Shown here piece after piece: positions 24,348 to 37,503 of a stretch of DNA of 64,000 nt. Source of the DNA: Chrysoperla carnea (Eukaryota; Arthropoda; Insecta; Neuroptera; Chrysopidae); NCBI RefSeq assembly GCF_905475395.1, contig NC_058341.1, positions 70,129,501-70,193,500 on the forward strand, in the 5' to 3' direction. The position numbers were made by a program, and so were the translations under genes. How positions within the stretch are numbered: position 1 is the first letter of the stretch; every line of letters begins with the position of its first letter. The notes beneath the pieces are model-generated. The model saw only the letters and a program-made list of their open reading frames with translations, was not told where the DNA came from and did no database searches.

Positions 24348-25770
24348 AGGATAACGAGGAGAAAAAAAACGAAATCTTTAAATTTTGACCTATAGCATCG
24401 ATTTCGATTAAAATTTGGAATTAAGCTCTGTTCATCCTCTAGAACATAGTGCCGAGTGGTGATTTTTCCGTTTTAAAACGAAGAAAGGTTAGCGAAAAAT
24501 GTTATACAAGTATATTTCGAAAAGTCGATATTTTCCGAGTTATTGGCGATTGAAATTCAGAGTATTTAACGTGTATATCGTACCCTTTGATAGTACTATA
24601 AAAAAACATTGGGAATGAAAAAAGTTTCAAATCATTTGCACGAAAATTAACGGAGTTATAATGAAAAGCAAGTTTCTCGTACCTTTTTATACCATGCATA
24701 TATGAAATATACATAGTATATTAAGTTAAGTCCCAAGTTTGTAACGCTTAAAAATAATGATGCTAGAAAAAAAATTTTGTCATAGGTGTTCATAAAATCA
24801 CCTAATTAGTCCATTTCCGGTTGTCCGTCCGTCCGTCTGTGGCACGATAACTCAAAAACGAAAAAAGATATCGAGCTGAAATTTTTACAGCGTACTCAGG
24901 ACGTAAAAAGTGAGGTCAGGTTCGTAAATGAGCATCATAGGTCAATTGGGTCTTGAGTCCATAGGACCCATCTTGTAAACCGTTAGAGATATAACAAAAT
25001 TTTAAATGTAAAAAATGTTCTTTATCAAAAATTAAACAACTTTTGTTTGAAACATTTTTTCGTAAACATCACTGTTTACCCGTGAGGGTGCCAATTAGGC
25101 GGAAATTTTATAATATATTATGTACTATATTTGATTATCAGTTATGTTTGTGTCACATGTTTGTATGTGTTATGTGATAAAGAAATCAACACTGACAATG
25201 CATGGTATTTTAACAATTAACTCAGTCAATTGTTTGTTTTCACTTGTTTTATATTTTATTTACTACGGGAACTAAAATTAATGCTTGCCACTTTCCAATT
25301 TACTTTAAGAGTTTTGACAACATGCTCAAATAGTTCAAGCAGTTTCGGATATAGTTTAAAAAAAAGTATGGAGATAAAATATTCTACGGGAAAAGAACTA
25401 AATTTTTTCCCTTTAAACTTAAGTTGTAACTTTATTACTTTTCGAGTTATTTAACAATAAAGACATTTTTTTTTGCTTTTAAATTGTAATATTTCGAAAA
25501 CTATATATCGGAAACGGCTTGAACTTTTTGAGCATGTTGTCAGTGTCAAAATAAAGTAAATTGGAAGCATTAATCAGTTTTTGTGCTGAATAAAATATAA
25601 AAAAGTACGAGAAACTTTCTTTTCATTAATTTTTTCATTTTCAATGTTTTTTGCACTACTTATTAAAGTGTACAATATACTTTTTTCAAAAAAACGTCAA
25701 ATTTTTCAGTTATTTAACGTTAAATACTCCGAATTTCAATCGCCAGTAACTCGGAAAGTAATTTTTTAGT
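24348..25770. mobile_element. Family C element split by a repeat A insertion
   Basis: Family C text (GAGGAGAAAAAAAACGAAAT..GGAGTTATAATGAAAAGCAA) runs to about 24,686. It resumes at about 25,253 (ACGGGAACTAAAATTAATGC..GTTAAATACTCCGAATTTCA). The intervening 24,687-25,252 is a full repeat A. Confidence 0.65.
24687..25252 (+). repeat. Repeat A, near-complete copy
   Basis: TATACCATGCATATATGAAA..CCGTCCGTCCGTCTGTGGCA..GTTTACCCGTGAGGGTGCCA..TTGTTTGTTTTCACTTG: about 565 bp. It serves as the reference copy for the family. Confidence 0.75.
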
Positions 25771-26003
25771 GGTGTAGGCCTACTGGGGAACTCGCCACAA
25801 TAAATAACGCATCCCAATACACATTACCTCATGGGTTATGTGTAAATCTGTGTATTAACTAACTGGCACTATATTTTCCTATTTAAAATTTGAAAAATTT
25901 ACATTACATATCAAATCGAAATTAAACAGTTCATTAATAAAAGAAGTATAGATTCACATCCAAATGGTTAGTGTGCCCAGCGAAGCGGGTGGGAATAAGC
26001 TAG
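25771..26003 (+). mobile_element. Helitron 3' end (CTAG terminus)
   Basis: GTGCCCAGCGAAGCGGGTGG then GAATAAGCTAG|T. A weak GC hairpin (CCC..GGGTGGG) about 10 bp before a CTAG end followed by T is the usual arthropod Helitron 3' terminus. The left boundary is only the end of the preceding repeat. Confidence 0.45.
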
Positions 26004-26959
26004 TTTCACATATACAAATTAAAAAACATGTGCACTTAGTTGTTTTCATTAAGTCAATGAAAACTAAAACCCAATTTGTGTACGGGTGGGATTGCCTCTT
26101 TGCCTGTGATAGTTTATACTCATACCCACGAAATATGAAACATTACGAGAAAATATAAAAATAATAGTCTAACGAAGAAGAGTTTTGTAAATATTTCAAT
26201 TAAAAAATAAACATTTATGAGAAACACTTTCGTCGGCCATTCTTTAAAAGAAAATAAAACAAGAATATTAATTATTTTTAGTAATTACTAGATGACCCGA
26301 TGAACTTCGTTTCACCTAAAATTTATTTAATTGTAACTGCTAAGTATGTTTGAAAAATGCTTCAAAATGTTGAGTTTCCTAATAAAAAGCCATAAAAAAG
26401 TATATTTAGGCAAAATAAACACGCTTTCTTGCCATAAAATTAAATTAAATTTCATACCTTCTTTGTTCTCGCAAAAACGCTGTCAGCCATTTTGGTTACA
26501 TAATATTGGTAAAAACAGTAGTAACATTAATTAATGCTTATTATTTTTACCTGTTTGATGTCACATCATGGCGACTCGTATTTTAGGTCACGTGATATAT
26601 ATATTAAAAAAAACTACTTTTAATTTTAATAAAATAAAACAATAATGTGCTTTTATGACTCAAAATTTTATTTAAGTATATTTCTACGTAAATTTTATTT
26701 TTTCAAATTTCATAATTTATTTTTCACTACCGAAAGTACTTACTCTATTCCAAAATCAGAATACTTATATTTTTGTCGTGAAAGTTTGAAACTTTATTGT
26801 ATCAAAGGAGAGATTTCTAAAAGGAGAATAGAAAGTTTTATATTAATTTTCCTCTGAAGTGAATAGTTCGTGAGACTAACGCGTCTAAAGTGTTAAGAAT
26901 TATTTTACCAATCCTTCCCCAGTAGTGTCAGTAAACAGCTTCATAACTCAGAATGAGCG
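26004..26959. other. Gene-free; possible second Helitron terminus
   Basis: ACTAGATGACCCGATGAACT at 26,288 resembles the reverse complement of a Helitron-type 3' end. No coding capacity beyond short AT-rich frames. Confidence 0.3.
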
Positions 26960-27841
26960 TAGGGGAGACCGGATACAAAAGTAACGGCCGGCGGGTCGAA
27001 AGTAACAAATGCTTTGTAGGTTTATCTAACAGTCGAAAAACTGCTTCACTGCCGTCAAATGATAGCCAGTGGCGCCCTCTTTATTTGCAATCCGTCGCCG
27101 TGTGAGGACAATACGTGATTTTACAAATCAGAAGTAGGATTTTTTAAATTTACTTATTTGATATAATAGCCTGATATTAATCAGAGTGTTTGCATATTAT
27201 GATTTCTTTGTTTACATTGATTGTACAGTGTTTTAATTCGTTTTTGCCTACCACCATCCGTTTTAAGGTTATCTTTATTGTTTTACCAAAAATGTGATAT
27301 TGTACAAAAGTAACATAGCTCTGTGGGTATACAAGTAACATGTTATTTAAGTGGGTACACAAATACACCAATAAAATGTTACTTAAGACTGATATTGAAT
27401 AATCTGATTAGAATATATGATTATCATATAATAATAGACCGCATTACTTAAACTAAGAAAAATTTTTTCGAGGAGTTAATAATATCGATTTGTTTTCCAA
27501 AAATATATTATTTTTATTTTTCTTGTTCATATAAACTTTTCTAATAAGTCATTTGTGGATTTATTATATCATAGCATATTTACTTCAAACGCCTTACTTT
27601 GTCCTTTAACTTTCGTGTTACTTTCGGCCCGCTAGCGTGGTCGAAAGTAACAACTTACGAATTTTTTATTAAGTCTATGTGATTCATACAAAATATACAA
27701 TTACAAGGAAAATGAAGATTACTAATGTAAAGAGCATGCACAGAATTTATATATGAATATATTAATTACATTAAAATACTAACACCTAACCAGCAACCAA
27801 GGTGAAAGTACAAAATGTTACTTTTGTACCCGGTCTCCCCT
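26960..27841. mobile_element. 882 bp inverted-repeat element
   Basis: Ends TAGGGGAGACCGGATACAAA and TTGTACCCGGTCTCCCCTA are inverted, and the subterminal GGTCGAAAGTAACAA motif is repeated in the body (27,650). Short TIR, no ORF; class not determined. Confidence 0.6.
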
Positions 27842-28740
27842 ACTTTTGAAATATGTTTTACGGATATTCGTACATTATTTAAAATTTGAGAATTTGATAC
27901 CTCGTGAAATATTTCCCCATGGGAAAAAGTAATTTGGAAACGTTTATTCCATTTTTGTAAAGCTTGTCTAAGATATTAAACGCAGTTTAAGAGATTGAAA
28001 GCTACCTTCTGTAGGAAATGAAGCGTTTGACTCAGGAATTATCTCCTCGTCAGTAGATTTTTATGGGAGCCGGTGGAAAAAGTTTGTCTGAGTGTACTCA
28101 AAAATGTCATATACATGAGTGCTTGTGCTTTCTCGATTTACGCCTATGCGGCGAGGCAGAAGTTCCCCCCTGATAAAAAAGTTGAATTCAATTCGAATTA
28201 AAATTTTCGAGTTCATTTCGCTTTGATTTCGAGTTCAAAGGGAATAGAAATTCAAAGCGAAATGAACTCGAAAATTCACATAAAATTTTTTTTTGTTTTT
28301 AAAATTACAATTTAGGGGATTGAATTCACATTGGCCCAGTTTATACATATTGAGTAATTTAGTTCATTTTAAAATTTGTTTATGCAACACCAATTACATG
28401 TTTGGTGTAATATTTTATAACTTTCTGCATTACCATCTGAGATTGCAAATTTCTAGTACTCTGATGTCACGTTCAGATGGCACAATTTTTTAATTTTGAT
28501 AATTTTAGACCATGGTTAATTTTAGGCATTTTTAATTGGCGAACGAAATTACCTAGAGATGGCTCTGGTGTGAATGCAATATGGCCGATATAGAGGATTT
28601 TCGTTCAAGTTGTCCAAATAAATTTTTGCATTTTTTTTTGTTTATTTGTTTTTTTAACATGGAGAAAGCCCTGGATATTAATATTGGTGATATATTTTAT
28701 CTACTTGGTGGATCAGTAAGGCCGTTGATGGAAGGAGAGG
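27842..28740. other. Gene-free; short palindrome and repeat D
   Basis: 28,203-28,276 is an imperfect palindrome (TTTTCGAGTTCATTTCGCTT / AAGCGAAATGAACTCGAAAA). 28,540-28,675 (CGAACGAAATTACCTAGAGA..TTTTCGTTCAAGTTGTCC) recurs inverted at 37,940-38,080. Confidence 0.5.
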
Positions 28741-28759
28741 CGCTTTCTCGTTAGAAAAA

Positions 28760-28975
28760 CTTGTTTTTCTGTGGTATCCAATCGAAGCAAAATAATTGTT
28801 TATTAATCAAATCTTCATGTTTGCAAACGTCGAACATCACCGAGAAACCTCATGAGATCTAAATCAAAGTGTTTGTAGCCAATGACAACAAAAAAATCGA
28901 ATGCTATTGTTCTTGCAAAGCGGGCGCTGGAAGCAAGTGCAAGCATGTTTTTGCGACATTGTGCGACAACTGACG
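28760..28975 (+). pseudogene. SWIM zinc-finger gene fragment
   Basis: A plus-strand frame reads SSCLQTSNITEKPHEI, a stop, then KVFVANDNKKIECYCSCKAG and AGSKCKHVFATLC. C-x-C-x(7)-C-x-H is the SWIM zinc finger, found in MULE transposases and in insect SWIM/YqaJ proteins. The stop and lack of flanking coding sequence mark it as a fragment, probably transposon-borne. Confidence 0.6.
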
Positions 28976-29099
28976 CCTGTAGATCTTGTTTTCCCACACT
29001 GGGGAACACCACAACGTTTTTCATTTTTGATAATTTCCATCTCAACAAAAAAAAACATTCAGCACTTGTATAGCTGTCAAAACTCAAAATCCTCTATAA

Positions 29100-30798
29100 T
29101 AGTTTCACTAATCTTCGCTGCGCGGCGCCACCGTATCTTGCGATCGCGAATTGCAACACAGAAAAACTATGTTAGTGATAATATATGTACAGTTTTTATA
29201 AAATAGAAAATTCTTCGATTCATAGAAAATAGGGTTTTAATTTTGGTAATATTTTCGAATTGAAACTCATTTCGTTTGACGATTTTTACATTCAGATGTT
29301 TAATGTTTCTTCAATAAATGAACTAAATAGTATTATTTCTATCAAGCGTCTGTTATCTTTTAATTTTGTAGTCACACATTAAATTACAAATCTGATCAAT
29401 CCGAAAAGAAAAAAAATCTGCAAAATTAGGGTACATCGACAGTATATTCCCAAAAAATCATATAATCAATTTTTTAAATTGTAAATTTAGCTCTTTCTAT
29501 AAATTTTAAATCGTCATATATTATCTATCTTTTACTAACTACAAAAACAATATATACCGATTGTAAGCGTCTCGTTAGCCATATAAAATATATCAAGTAA
29601 GAAAAGTTTTATGGACGTTCTTACGTATAACACAAAGAAGAAATGCGCGCTGTATAATGGTGTATTATTGTTATGCGTTACTGACCGGCTGGGATCATGT
29701 ATACGCATATACAATCTTTCTTATGTATACGCATATACAATCTTTCTTTTTATACATAAGATCATCCGTAAGAATCATTGAAATAATAACATAGAGACCA
29801 AAAAAAAAGTACGCGTATAGCTGTCTTCGTCTCTAACCAGTATATAAAAACATGTGTTGTCAATTATGTGTCGATTTATTTGCGCTTTGGTATATTTTAG
29901 GTTAGGTATATTAATTAATATTTTGAAATTTTCTTGTTTGGAAGAACAAAAACATTAAAAAATCATTTTTCTAATTAGTTGTATAGGATTTCAATGAAAA
30001 TCATATGCAGTAAATTGAGTTTAGGAGATTTTTAGATTTTTTTATGTACGTGTACAAAATGGAAAGAAGGTCCCTTTTTAGGTTTCTTTTTTAGAAGTCA
30101 ATAATTATCTTATTGCGTATCCTATGCTTTTACGCCTCTATTTTATATATTACCTCTATGGTAAGAACTCTTACTTCATATAAAAATAAATGGCTAACGA
30201 TATGGTTTATAAATAGTTTAACATGATCAGATTATAGGCTGAATTATGGACGGTAGAAGTGAGATTAATCGCTTTAGTTAAGAGTCAAAAAAAAGTGTAC
30301 ATCGACAGTAGCTTGTGTACCGAAAGGTATTTGATTTGAACTTCTCTATCCTTCTATAACAACTTGTTTAGATCTCTATCTTACTCTTATTACCTACTTT
30401 GTGTTTGATGTGAACTACTCTATCCTTCTGTAGCAACTTGTTTAGTTCTTTATTTAATAAAATAATATTTAACATAAAATTACTTAACATCATTACTCTT
30501 AGTCAATGATATTTAAATAAGAGTGTTACAGTTCACAAATTAGTATGCCGTTTTAATTAAATGAAACAACATATATACAACTCTTATTACTTTGAGCATT
30601 TTTTTGAAAACTTACACTTTTGCTACAGCTACGCCATCCTTATTTAATGCTTTTCTGTGTACACTTTTTGGTATACTCAATTGGACAAAAAATGCATCAG
30701 ATTACATATAATATTATATGTAAAAAGAGCATTTTTTGTGACATTAAGATACATTAAGATGGCCCGCCCTTCTTTACCTCCACATTTATGTAGTTATA
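29100..30798. other. Gene-free AT-rich stretch with small direct repeats
   Basis: Contains a 26 bp tandem pair (TATGTATACGCATATACAAT near 29,697 and 29,724). A ~70 bp imperfect direct repeat occurs near 30,331 and 30,402 (CTCTATCCTTCT). No coding region recognised. Confidence 0.5.
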
Positions 30799-32259
30799 TG
30801 GATTAAAAGTTCGAGCAGTGAAACTTTGGGGTTTTTCTTTTCTTTTTTACTTTCCCGGAGTGGTGCAACATGTTTAAAAAACAAAATGGCGTCAAAAATG
30901 AAATTTTTTTCAGAAATTTTATCATTTTTATTTTATATTCGCAAAAAGAGACATCGGTGCATATCCAAATTTGGTAGGTTTGTAGTCAATGTTAAGAACT
31001 ACTCCTCATATTTTTTTGGTGGGGTTTCGTCCCTTCCCCTCCCAGTTATATATATATGTATACATACACATGGTAAAACAGTTCATTTGACTATAACTTG
31101 AAAAATATTCGATTGATTTTAATGAAACTAATATCAATAGTAGGTTTTATTACTTACAACTTTCGGTTAAAATATTAGAGAAATTCGTTAAATAGTTCGG
31201 TCAAAATTTTCAATTTAGGGAATTGTTTAAAATGACTGCCATTTTATGCCATTTTGTCCTACGAGCTTAAATCAAAAACAATTGTAATAATCTATTGCAA
31301 AATTCGAGATCAGCGACCCCCAAAACCCCTTTATACGTCATAAAAATTTTGAATTTGCAAAAAATATGAAAGCGGGAGGGGAAGGGGTGGATGTTGTAAA
31401 AAGTGCTATATTAATAAAAGCATCTAAAATTTTGGGTTACTTTAGCATTTTAAACTATTTTGACCTCTTTTTAAAATCTTTTAAGATACATTTATTTCAT
31501 ACACCCCTTCCCCCTTACAGCGCGCGGATTAAAACTTAAAAATTTTGCTTTAAACCATATAGGCCTCTTTTAAAAATAGTTTTCTCATGCCAAAGCAAAA
31601 CACACCCCCCAAAGCCAGTCCATACACCCCCCAAACAATTATTTCCAGAAAGTGTTAAATTTTCCGTTTTTCGCAAAAATATGGATCAAGGAGTCATTTT
31701 ACGGGTAAGCCACTTATTATAAAATCGAAAGATAATAAAAAATGCTACAATTTAAAAAAAATTTAACCTCGTAGGACAAAATGGCATAAAATGGCAGCCA
31801 TTTAAAACAATTCCCTAAATTGGAAATTTTGGCCGAACTATTTAACGGATTTCGCTAAAATTTTAACCGAAAGTTGTAAGTAATAAAACCTACTATTGAT
31901 ATTAGTTTCATTAAAATCAATCCAATATTTTTCAAGTTATAGTCAAATGAACTGTTTTACCATATGTATGTATACAAATATATATAACTCGGAGGGGAAG
32001 GGACGAAACCCCACCAAAAAATTATGAGGAGTAGTTCTTAACATGGACTACAAACCTACCAAATTTGGATATGCACCGATGTCTCCTCTTGCGAATATAA
32101 AATAAAAATGATAAAATTTCTGAAAAAAATTTCATTTTTGAAGCCATTTTGTTTTTTAAACATGTTGCACCACTCCGGGAAAGTAAAAAATTTCAAAAAA
32201 TACTTATTTTGATGTGAAAAGAAAAACCCCAAAGTTTCACTGCTCGAACTTTTAATCCA
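30799..32259. mobile_element. 1.46 kb TA-flanked foldback element
   Basis: TA|TGGATTAAAAGTTCGAGC ... GCTCGAACTTTTAATCCA|TA. The arms (about 30,799-31,267 and 31,768-32,259) are near-identical inverted copies, e.g. CGGAGTGGTGCAACATG and its inverse. The central ~500 bp is unique. No transposase. Confidence 0.75.
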
Positions 32260-33039
32260 TACACAAGGCGTAATTTCACTCTACTAGTCCGAGAAGCTTT
32301 TTTACTCACTTGAAACTCCCGTTAATTTTTATATAAATACTTTTTTAACTTACATTCTTTTTTTATAGTATTTCTAAAAGTCTACGATATACTTGTTTTA
32401 AAAAAAAACGCCAAATTTTTCAATTATTTGACGTTAAATACTCATTAAATACTGAATTTCATTAGACAAAAACTCGGAAAGTATTGACTTTTCGAAATAT
32501 GTTTCAATGGCTTTTTTTTTGCTTAGAATTTTTTCCTATATCGAATCCCGTCATCATTTTTAAATAAACTTTTCCACCCCCTGGACAAAATCGCACAAAT
32601 TGTTGTTTTTAATTTATTTAAGTAAACTTTAAGGAATGCAGTCTAACAGTTTTTATAAAGATTCATTGATTGTTCCTGGAATCCGAGATATAAATCTAAC
32701 GGCTCTCCATTACATTTCTACAAAAAATGTACAAAAATTCATTTTTTAATGCACAAACTAGGAAAATTATCTTCCCATAATTTGCAAAATTCTCAAAGTT
32801 TATAAATGCCTTTTAGAACCTAATGCAAAAAACCGCATCTCGATCCATCTTACTTTAGAAATTTTCATGCTTAAATGTTAAATTTCCTCGCCTACAATGA
32901 AAGTTCCAATGATATTTATTCCAAGAAATCTCCCAAGAAATTTTCTTCAGCTTTAATATTTACGGAGATGATACCGTTTTAAGTTATAAAATACAAAATT
33001 TGAAATTGTATTCGAAATGTAAATGTCAAAAATAGGTGT
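32260..33039. other. Gene-free; partial family C element
   Basis: 32,290-32,590 is family C text (GTTAAATACT, TTTTCGAAATATGTTTCAAT, CTTTTCCACCCCCTGGACAA). The rest is unremarkable. Confidence 0.5.
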
Positions 33040-35275
33040 CATTCGATTCGTAATTTTATGTAGAAAGTTTACTGGAAAAAATGAAATGGCGCTAAAAAAA
33101 ATTGCAAAAGTTATAAACAATTAAGTGACAAATTAAATAGGGGGCTCAGTTTTTTTTTAATAACTCAAAAAATATTGAAAATTTTCGAAGTCTGAAATTT
33201 GAAAAAATTATTTTTATGTAGCTTTTAACTATAAAAATTAAAACAATTAAAAAATTTTAAAAAAATAATAATATTTCTTAATATTAATAATTAGTAGCTA
33301 AAAAGATTGTTAATTAACAAACGCATTTTTAAGCAACAAATAAATTTTTTTAAGAAAAAATTTTTTTATTTTAAATCATAATTTGTGTTAATGAACATAT
33401 TGCAAAAAAAAATTTTCGATTTACTCATAAACAATGTATTTGTTTATAACAATTTTTTAAACAACAATTGCAAAAAATTTGAAAAAATTATTTTTATGTA
33501 GCTTTTAATTATAAAAAATTAAAACAATAAAAAAATTTAAAAAAATATATTTTTTCATTACTTTTTTCATTTGTTAATATTCAATTGTTAATATTCATTT
33601 GTTAATAACAAATTGAAAAATCAAAATTTTAAAATTTTAAAAACGGTAATTTATTTGTAAGCTTAATAAGAATAACTTCACGGAGGGAAAAAAATTCTGG
33701 GGTTTTAATTTAATAATTATCGGAGATTTTATGTTAACATTCTATATAGAAACAAGTGAAAACAAACAATTGACTGAGTTAATTGTTGAAATACCATGCA
33801 TAGTCAGTGTTGACTTCTTTATCACATTACACATACAAACATGTGACACATATACTCAATGTCACAAAAAATGCTCGTTTTAAAACATTCTATTATAACA
33901 TAACATATGATGAGTACGCTTAGAATGTTTTAACTGTGGCACTTTTTTTGACAGTGAGTGTACATAACTGATAATCAAGTATAGTACATATTATAAAATT
34001 TCCGCCTAATTGGCGCCCTCAAGGGTAAACAGTGATGTTTACGAAAAAATGTTTCAAACAAAAGTTGTTTAATTTTTGATAAGGAACATTTTTTACATTT
34101 AAACTTTTGTTCTATCTCTAACGGTTTACAAGATGGGTCCTACGGACCCAAGACCCAATTGACCTATGACGCTCATTTACGAACTTGACCTCATTTTTTA
34201 CGTCCTGAGTACGCTGTAAAAAATTTCAGCTCGATATCTTTTTTCATTTTTGAGTTATCGTGTCCACAGACGGACGGACAACCGGAAATGGACTAATTAG
34301 GTGATTTCATGAACACCTATGACAAAATTTTTTTCCTAACATCATTATTTTTCAGCGTTACATCTTGGTATGCATTAATATTCCCATATTAATGCATACT
34401 ATAAAATTTGCACCTAATAAGCGCCCTCGTGGGTAAACAGTGAAGTTTACAAAAAAATTTTTCAAACAAAAGTTGTTTATTTTTTTATAAAGAACATTTT
34501 TTACATTTAAACTTTTGTTCTATCTCTAACGGTTTACAAGATGGGTCCTACGGACCCAAGACCCAATTGACTCATATTGCTCATTTACGAACTTGACCTC
34601 AGTTTTTAGGTCCTGAGTACGCTATAAAATTTTCATCTTGATATCTCTTTTCGTTTTTGTGTTATCGTGTCCACAGACGGACGGACGGACGGACGGGCGG
34701 ACAACCGGAAATGGACTAATTAGGTGATTCTATGAACACCTATACCAAAATTTTTTTCGTAGCATGAATATTTTTAGGCGTTACAAACTTTGGACTAAAC
34801 TTAATATACTATGTATATTTCATATATACATGGTATAAAAATTGTTAGTTAACAATTACATAACTAATGCAAAAATTAGGAAAAAAAATTTTTCAACCAC
34901 GGATTATTGTTTATTCATGTATCTCAAAACTACATTAATTTTTTATTTATTAATATTCATATTTCATATGCGCGCGAGAGCCAAACTTGCCATATTTTGC
35001 GCTATTTTCAAGGCTCTGTAAAAATTTTAAATATTGGAGATACAATTTCGGCAGTAGAAACTTTATTTTAGGAAATTTCTTCATCTTTTTGGATCTTTTT
35101 TCAGATTTCGAAAATTTTCAATATTTTTAGAGTTATTAAAAAAAAACTGAGCCCCCTATTTAATTTGTCACTTAATTGTTTATAACTTTTGCAATTTTTT
35201 TTAGCGCCATTTCATTTTTTCCAGTAAACTTTCTACATAAAATTACGAATCGAATGACACCTATTTCGTAATATT
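33040..35275. repeat. Long-distance inverted repeat enclosing two repeat A copies
   Basis: AGGTGTCATTCGATTCGTAA..AAATAGGGGGCTCAG at 33,040-33,190 is inverted at 35,100-35,275 (CTGAGCCCCCTATTT..TTACGAATCGAATGACACCT). Between them lie minus-oriented A copies at 33,752-34,368 and 34,385-34,847, each with the CAGACGGACGGACGG tract. Confidence 0.65.
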
Positions 35276-37293
35276 CGGAGAATATACAAAAAAGTTAGAA
35301 AAAATCGTAGATGTTAACTAGACTAATATACTCATGTTTTCTGCAAATTTGTATATTATAAAAATTTCATTTAGCTAGTACAGATAAAATAAATAAAAAT
35401 CTTAATAACAACGAAAAAAACTGTACGAACGATATAATTTAAAAAATCTTATTTCCTTTAGTAATGTAGGTGTTTACTTATTATATTCTCTCCTCTGTCA
35501 CATGTTTTAACATAGTCTATAATCTATATCTATTCTCTCTATTATAACAACGCTATATTTGTGGCGACATTATCAAAGGGATAAATAAAAATGTTTTGCA
35601 AATTTGAAAATAATATTTACATTTTAAAATCTCGTCTATAATATAGACATATTATAATATAATTAAATGTTCATTTATTAGGGTCTTCAGGTATGAAATT
35701 TATATTATTTATGTTTTATGACTCTTATTATAGGTACGTAATAAAAATAAACACACAAAATGTAGAGATGTAGAACATGCATGGGCAAACGTGGCTTAGA
35801 GAAGCCACTCAGACTTCTGTAACTAACATACCAGTAAGACAGTGATACCCTAATCAGTGTCAGCCAATAATACGAGTAAGACAGGGAGACAACATTTTTT
35901 TCTACCTATCTCATTACTATTAGAGAAACTGAGATAGGTAAAAACGGCGTATACCCGTCTCGCTTCCTATGAGCAATATAGACTTATATAAAGAGACACA
36001 CAATAAACTTTAAGACACGCAAAAAACTTATAAAAATGGTGACTTTGACTTAAAATAACTCGCCCATGCCTGATGTAGAATATTATGTAGATGAAAAATA
36101 CGAAAAAATTTAAAGGTTTATCCAACTTGTGCGTTTGTACCTATTTATAAAAATTACCTCACACAATGAGATTATCTTATAACAAATTCCGGTGTTACCT
36201 ATTTTATATTTGAAGTAAATACAAAAAAATACACTATCATCCGTTTTAATCCGACGCTAATATTATATTTTTTTTATCAGATGCCGCACTTTTTTTAGTA
36301 ATTCGATTCCCACCTTTGACAAAAAATCTACAAGCCGAAATGCATGGCTATCGAGTTAGAGCAATTTAAAAAATTTTCCGTATATTCTTCATTTTGTTAA
36401 AGTAGCGTGAATGGCTAGCTGTACAAAAAACTATTGGACTTGGTAGTAAACGTAGGATGAACAAATCGAATGAGTTAAAAAATTTTTGTTACGTGTTATT
36501 TATCTCGAAGAAAATAAATCAAAAAAAGTTTTTATACACTTGATGCAATTAAGGAAAATTCTCAATCTTTAAATTTTTCAAACATGTATAAATATGGTCG
36601 GTTCATTTATAGTGCTTGATAAATTAATTATTTTTAAATAAAAACTGTTGATTTTTTGTATATAGATAATTACAAGAAAATCAATCAATTTTTGTTTGTT
36701 TTATATTTATTTAAAAGACAAAAATTATAGATTTCAAATAGAACTCTCCGTTTATTCCGTATGTTTGAATGCAAATGAGAAGACGGTAACCAGGTAAGCG
36801 GTCGCTAAAATAATTCAGTGTGGTTTCAATTAATAATAATATATTAATATCTGTAATTTTTTTACGTTTAAATGAATAAAATAGCGAATAATAATTTATT
36901 TAGTCTCTTATCATTTATTTATGCTAAAAAAATGAAAGAAGTGTATTTTTCTCGAATTTTGGGTCGTTCCAGGAACAAGCCGTCCACTATTTAGAAAATT
37001 TATTAGTTGAGGAATTTTTTTCTTACATGTGCCTGTCAAATATTTCCGTGGTTTGTTTCCCTTAGATCTGATAAAATCCATCATTGAGTATGAATAATTT
37101 TCGTTTAGAAAATTATTGCAGGATTTCGTTTGAAAAATGGTCCTGAACAGAAAAGTACAGGTTGCCGGAATAAAAAATTCGTAAAATTGGAAAAAACGCG
37201 TTTTTTCGTTTTTCATCCCTCAAAAAGTGAATGAAAAATCAGAATTTGAATAATTGATTGATGAGAGCTTTAGTTTGTGGAAATCCATATTAA
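35276..37293. other. Gene-free AT-rich stretch
   Basis: Only short random-looking frames. A GAGATAGGTA motif occurs as a short inverted pair near 35,900. No feature I can support. Confidence 0.5.
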
Positions 37294-37503
37294 AACTTGT
37301 AAATAATTAGAAACTAATTAATATTTATTTTGCAAAGTCCACTTTAATTAAAAATAATTGTGACAATTGTTTCGATTTTTATGAATACATATGATACATT
37401 TGTATGAATATGATGTAAAAATCGAAACAATTGTCACAATTATTTTTAATTAAAGTGGACTTTGCAAAATAAATATTAATTAGTTTCTAATTATTTACAA
37501 GTT
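37294..37503. repeat. 210 bp near-perfect palindrome
   Basis: AACTTGTAAATAATTAGAAA ... TTTCTAATTATTTACAAGTT. About 85 bp arms (both contain AAAGTCCACTTTAATT or its inverse) around a ~35 bp AT loop. Could form a long hairpin or cruciform. Confidence 0.8.

Noticed and set aside
30826..31101. 91-codon ORF in the 30.8 kb foldback
   Set aside because: Lies in an inverted-repeat arm, no homology recognised, unstable composition.
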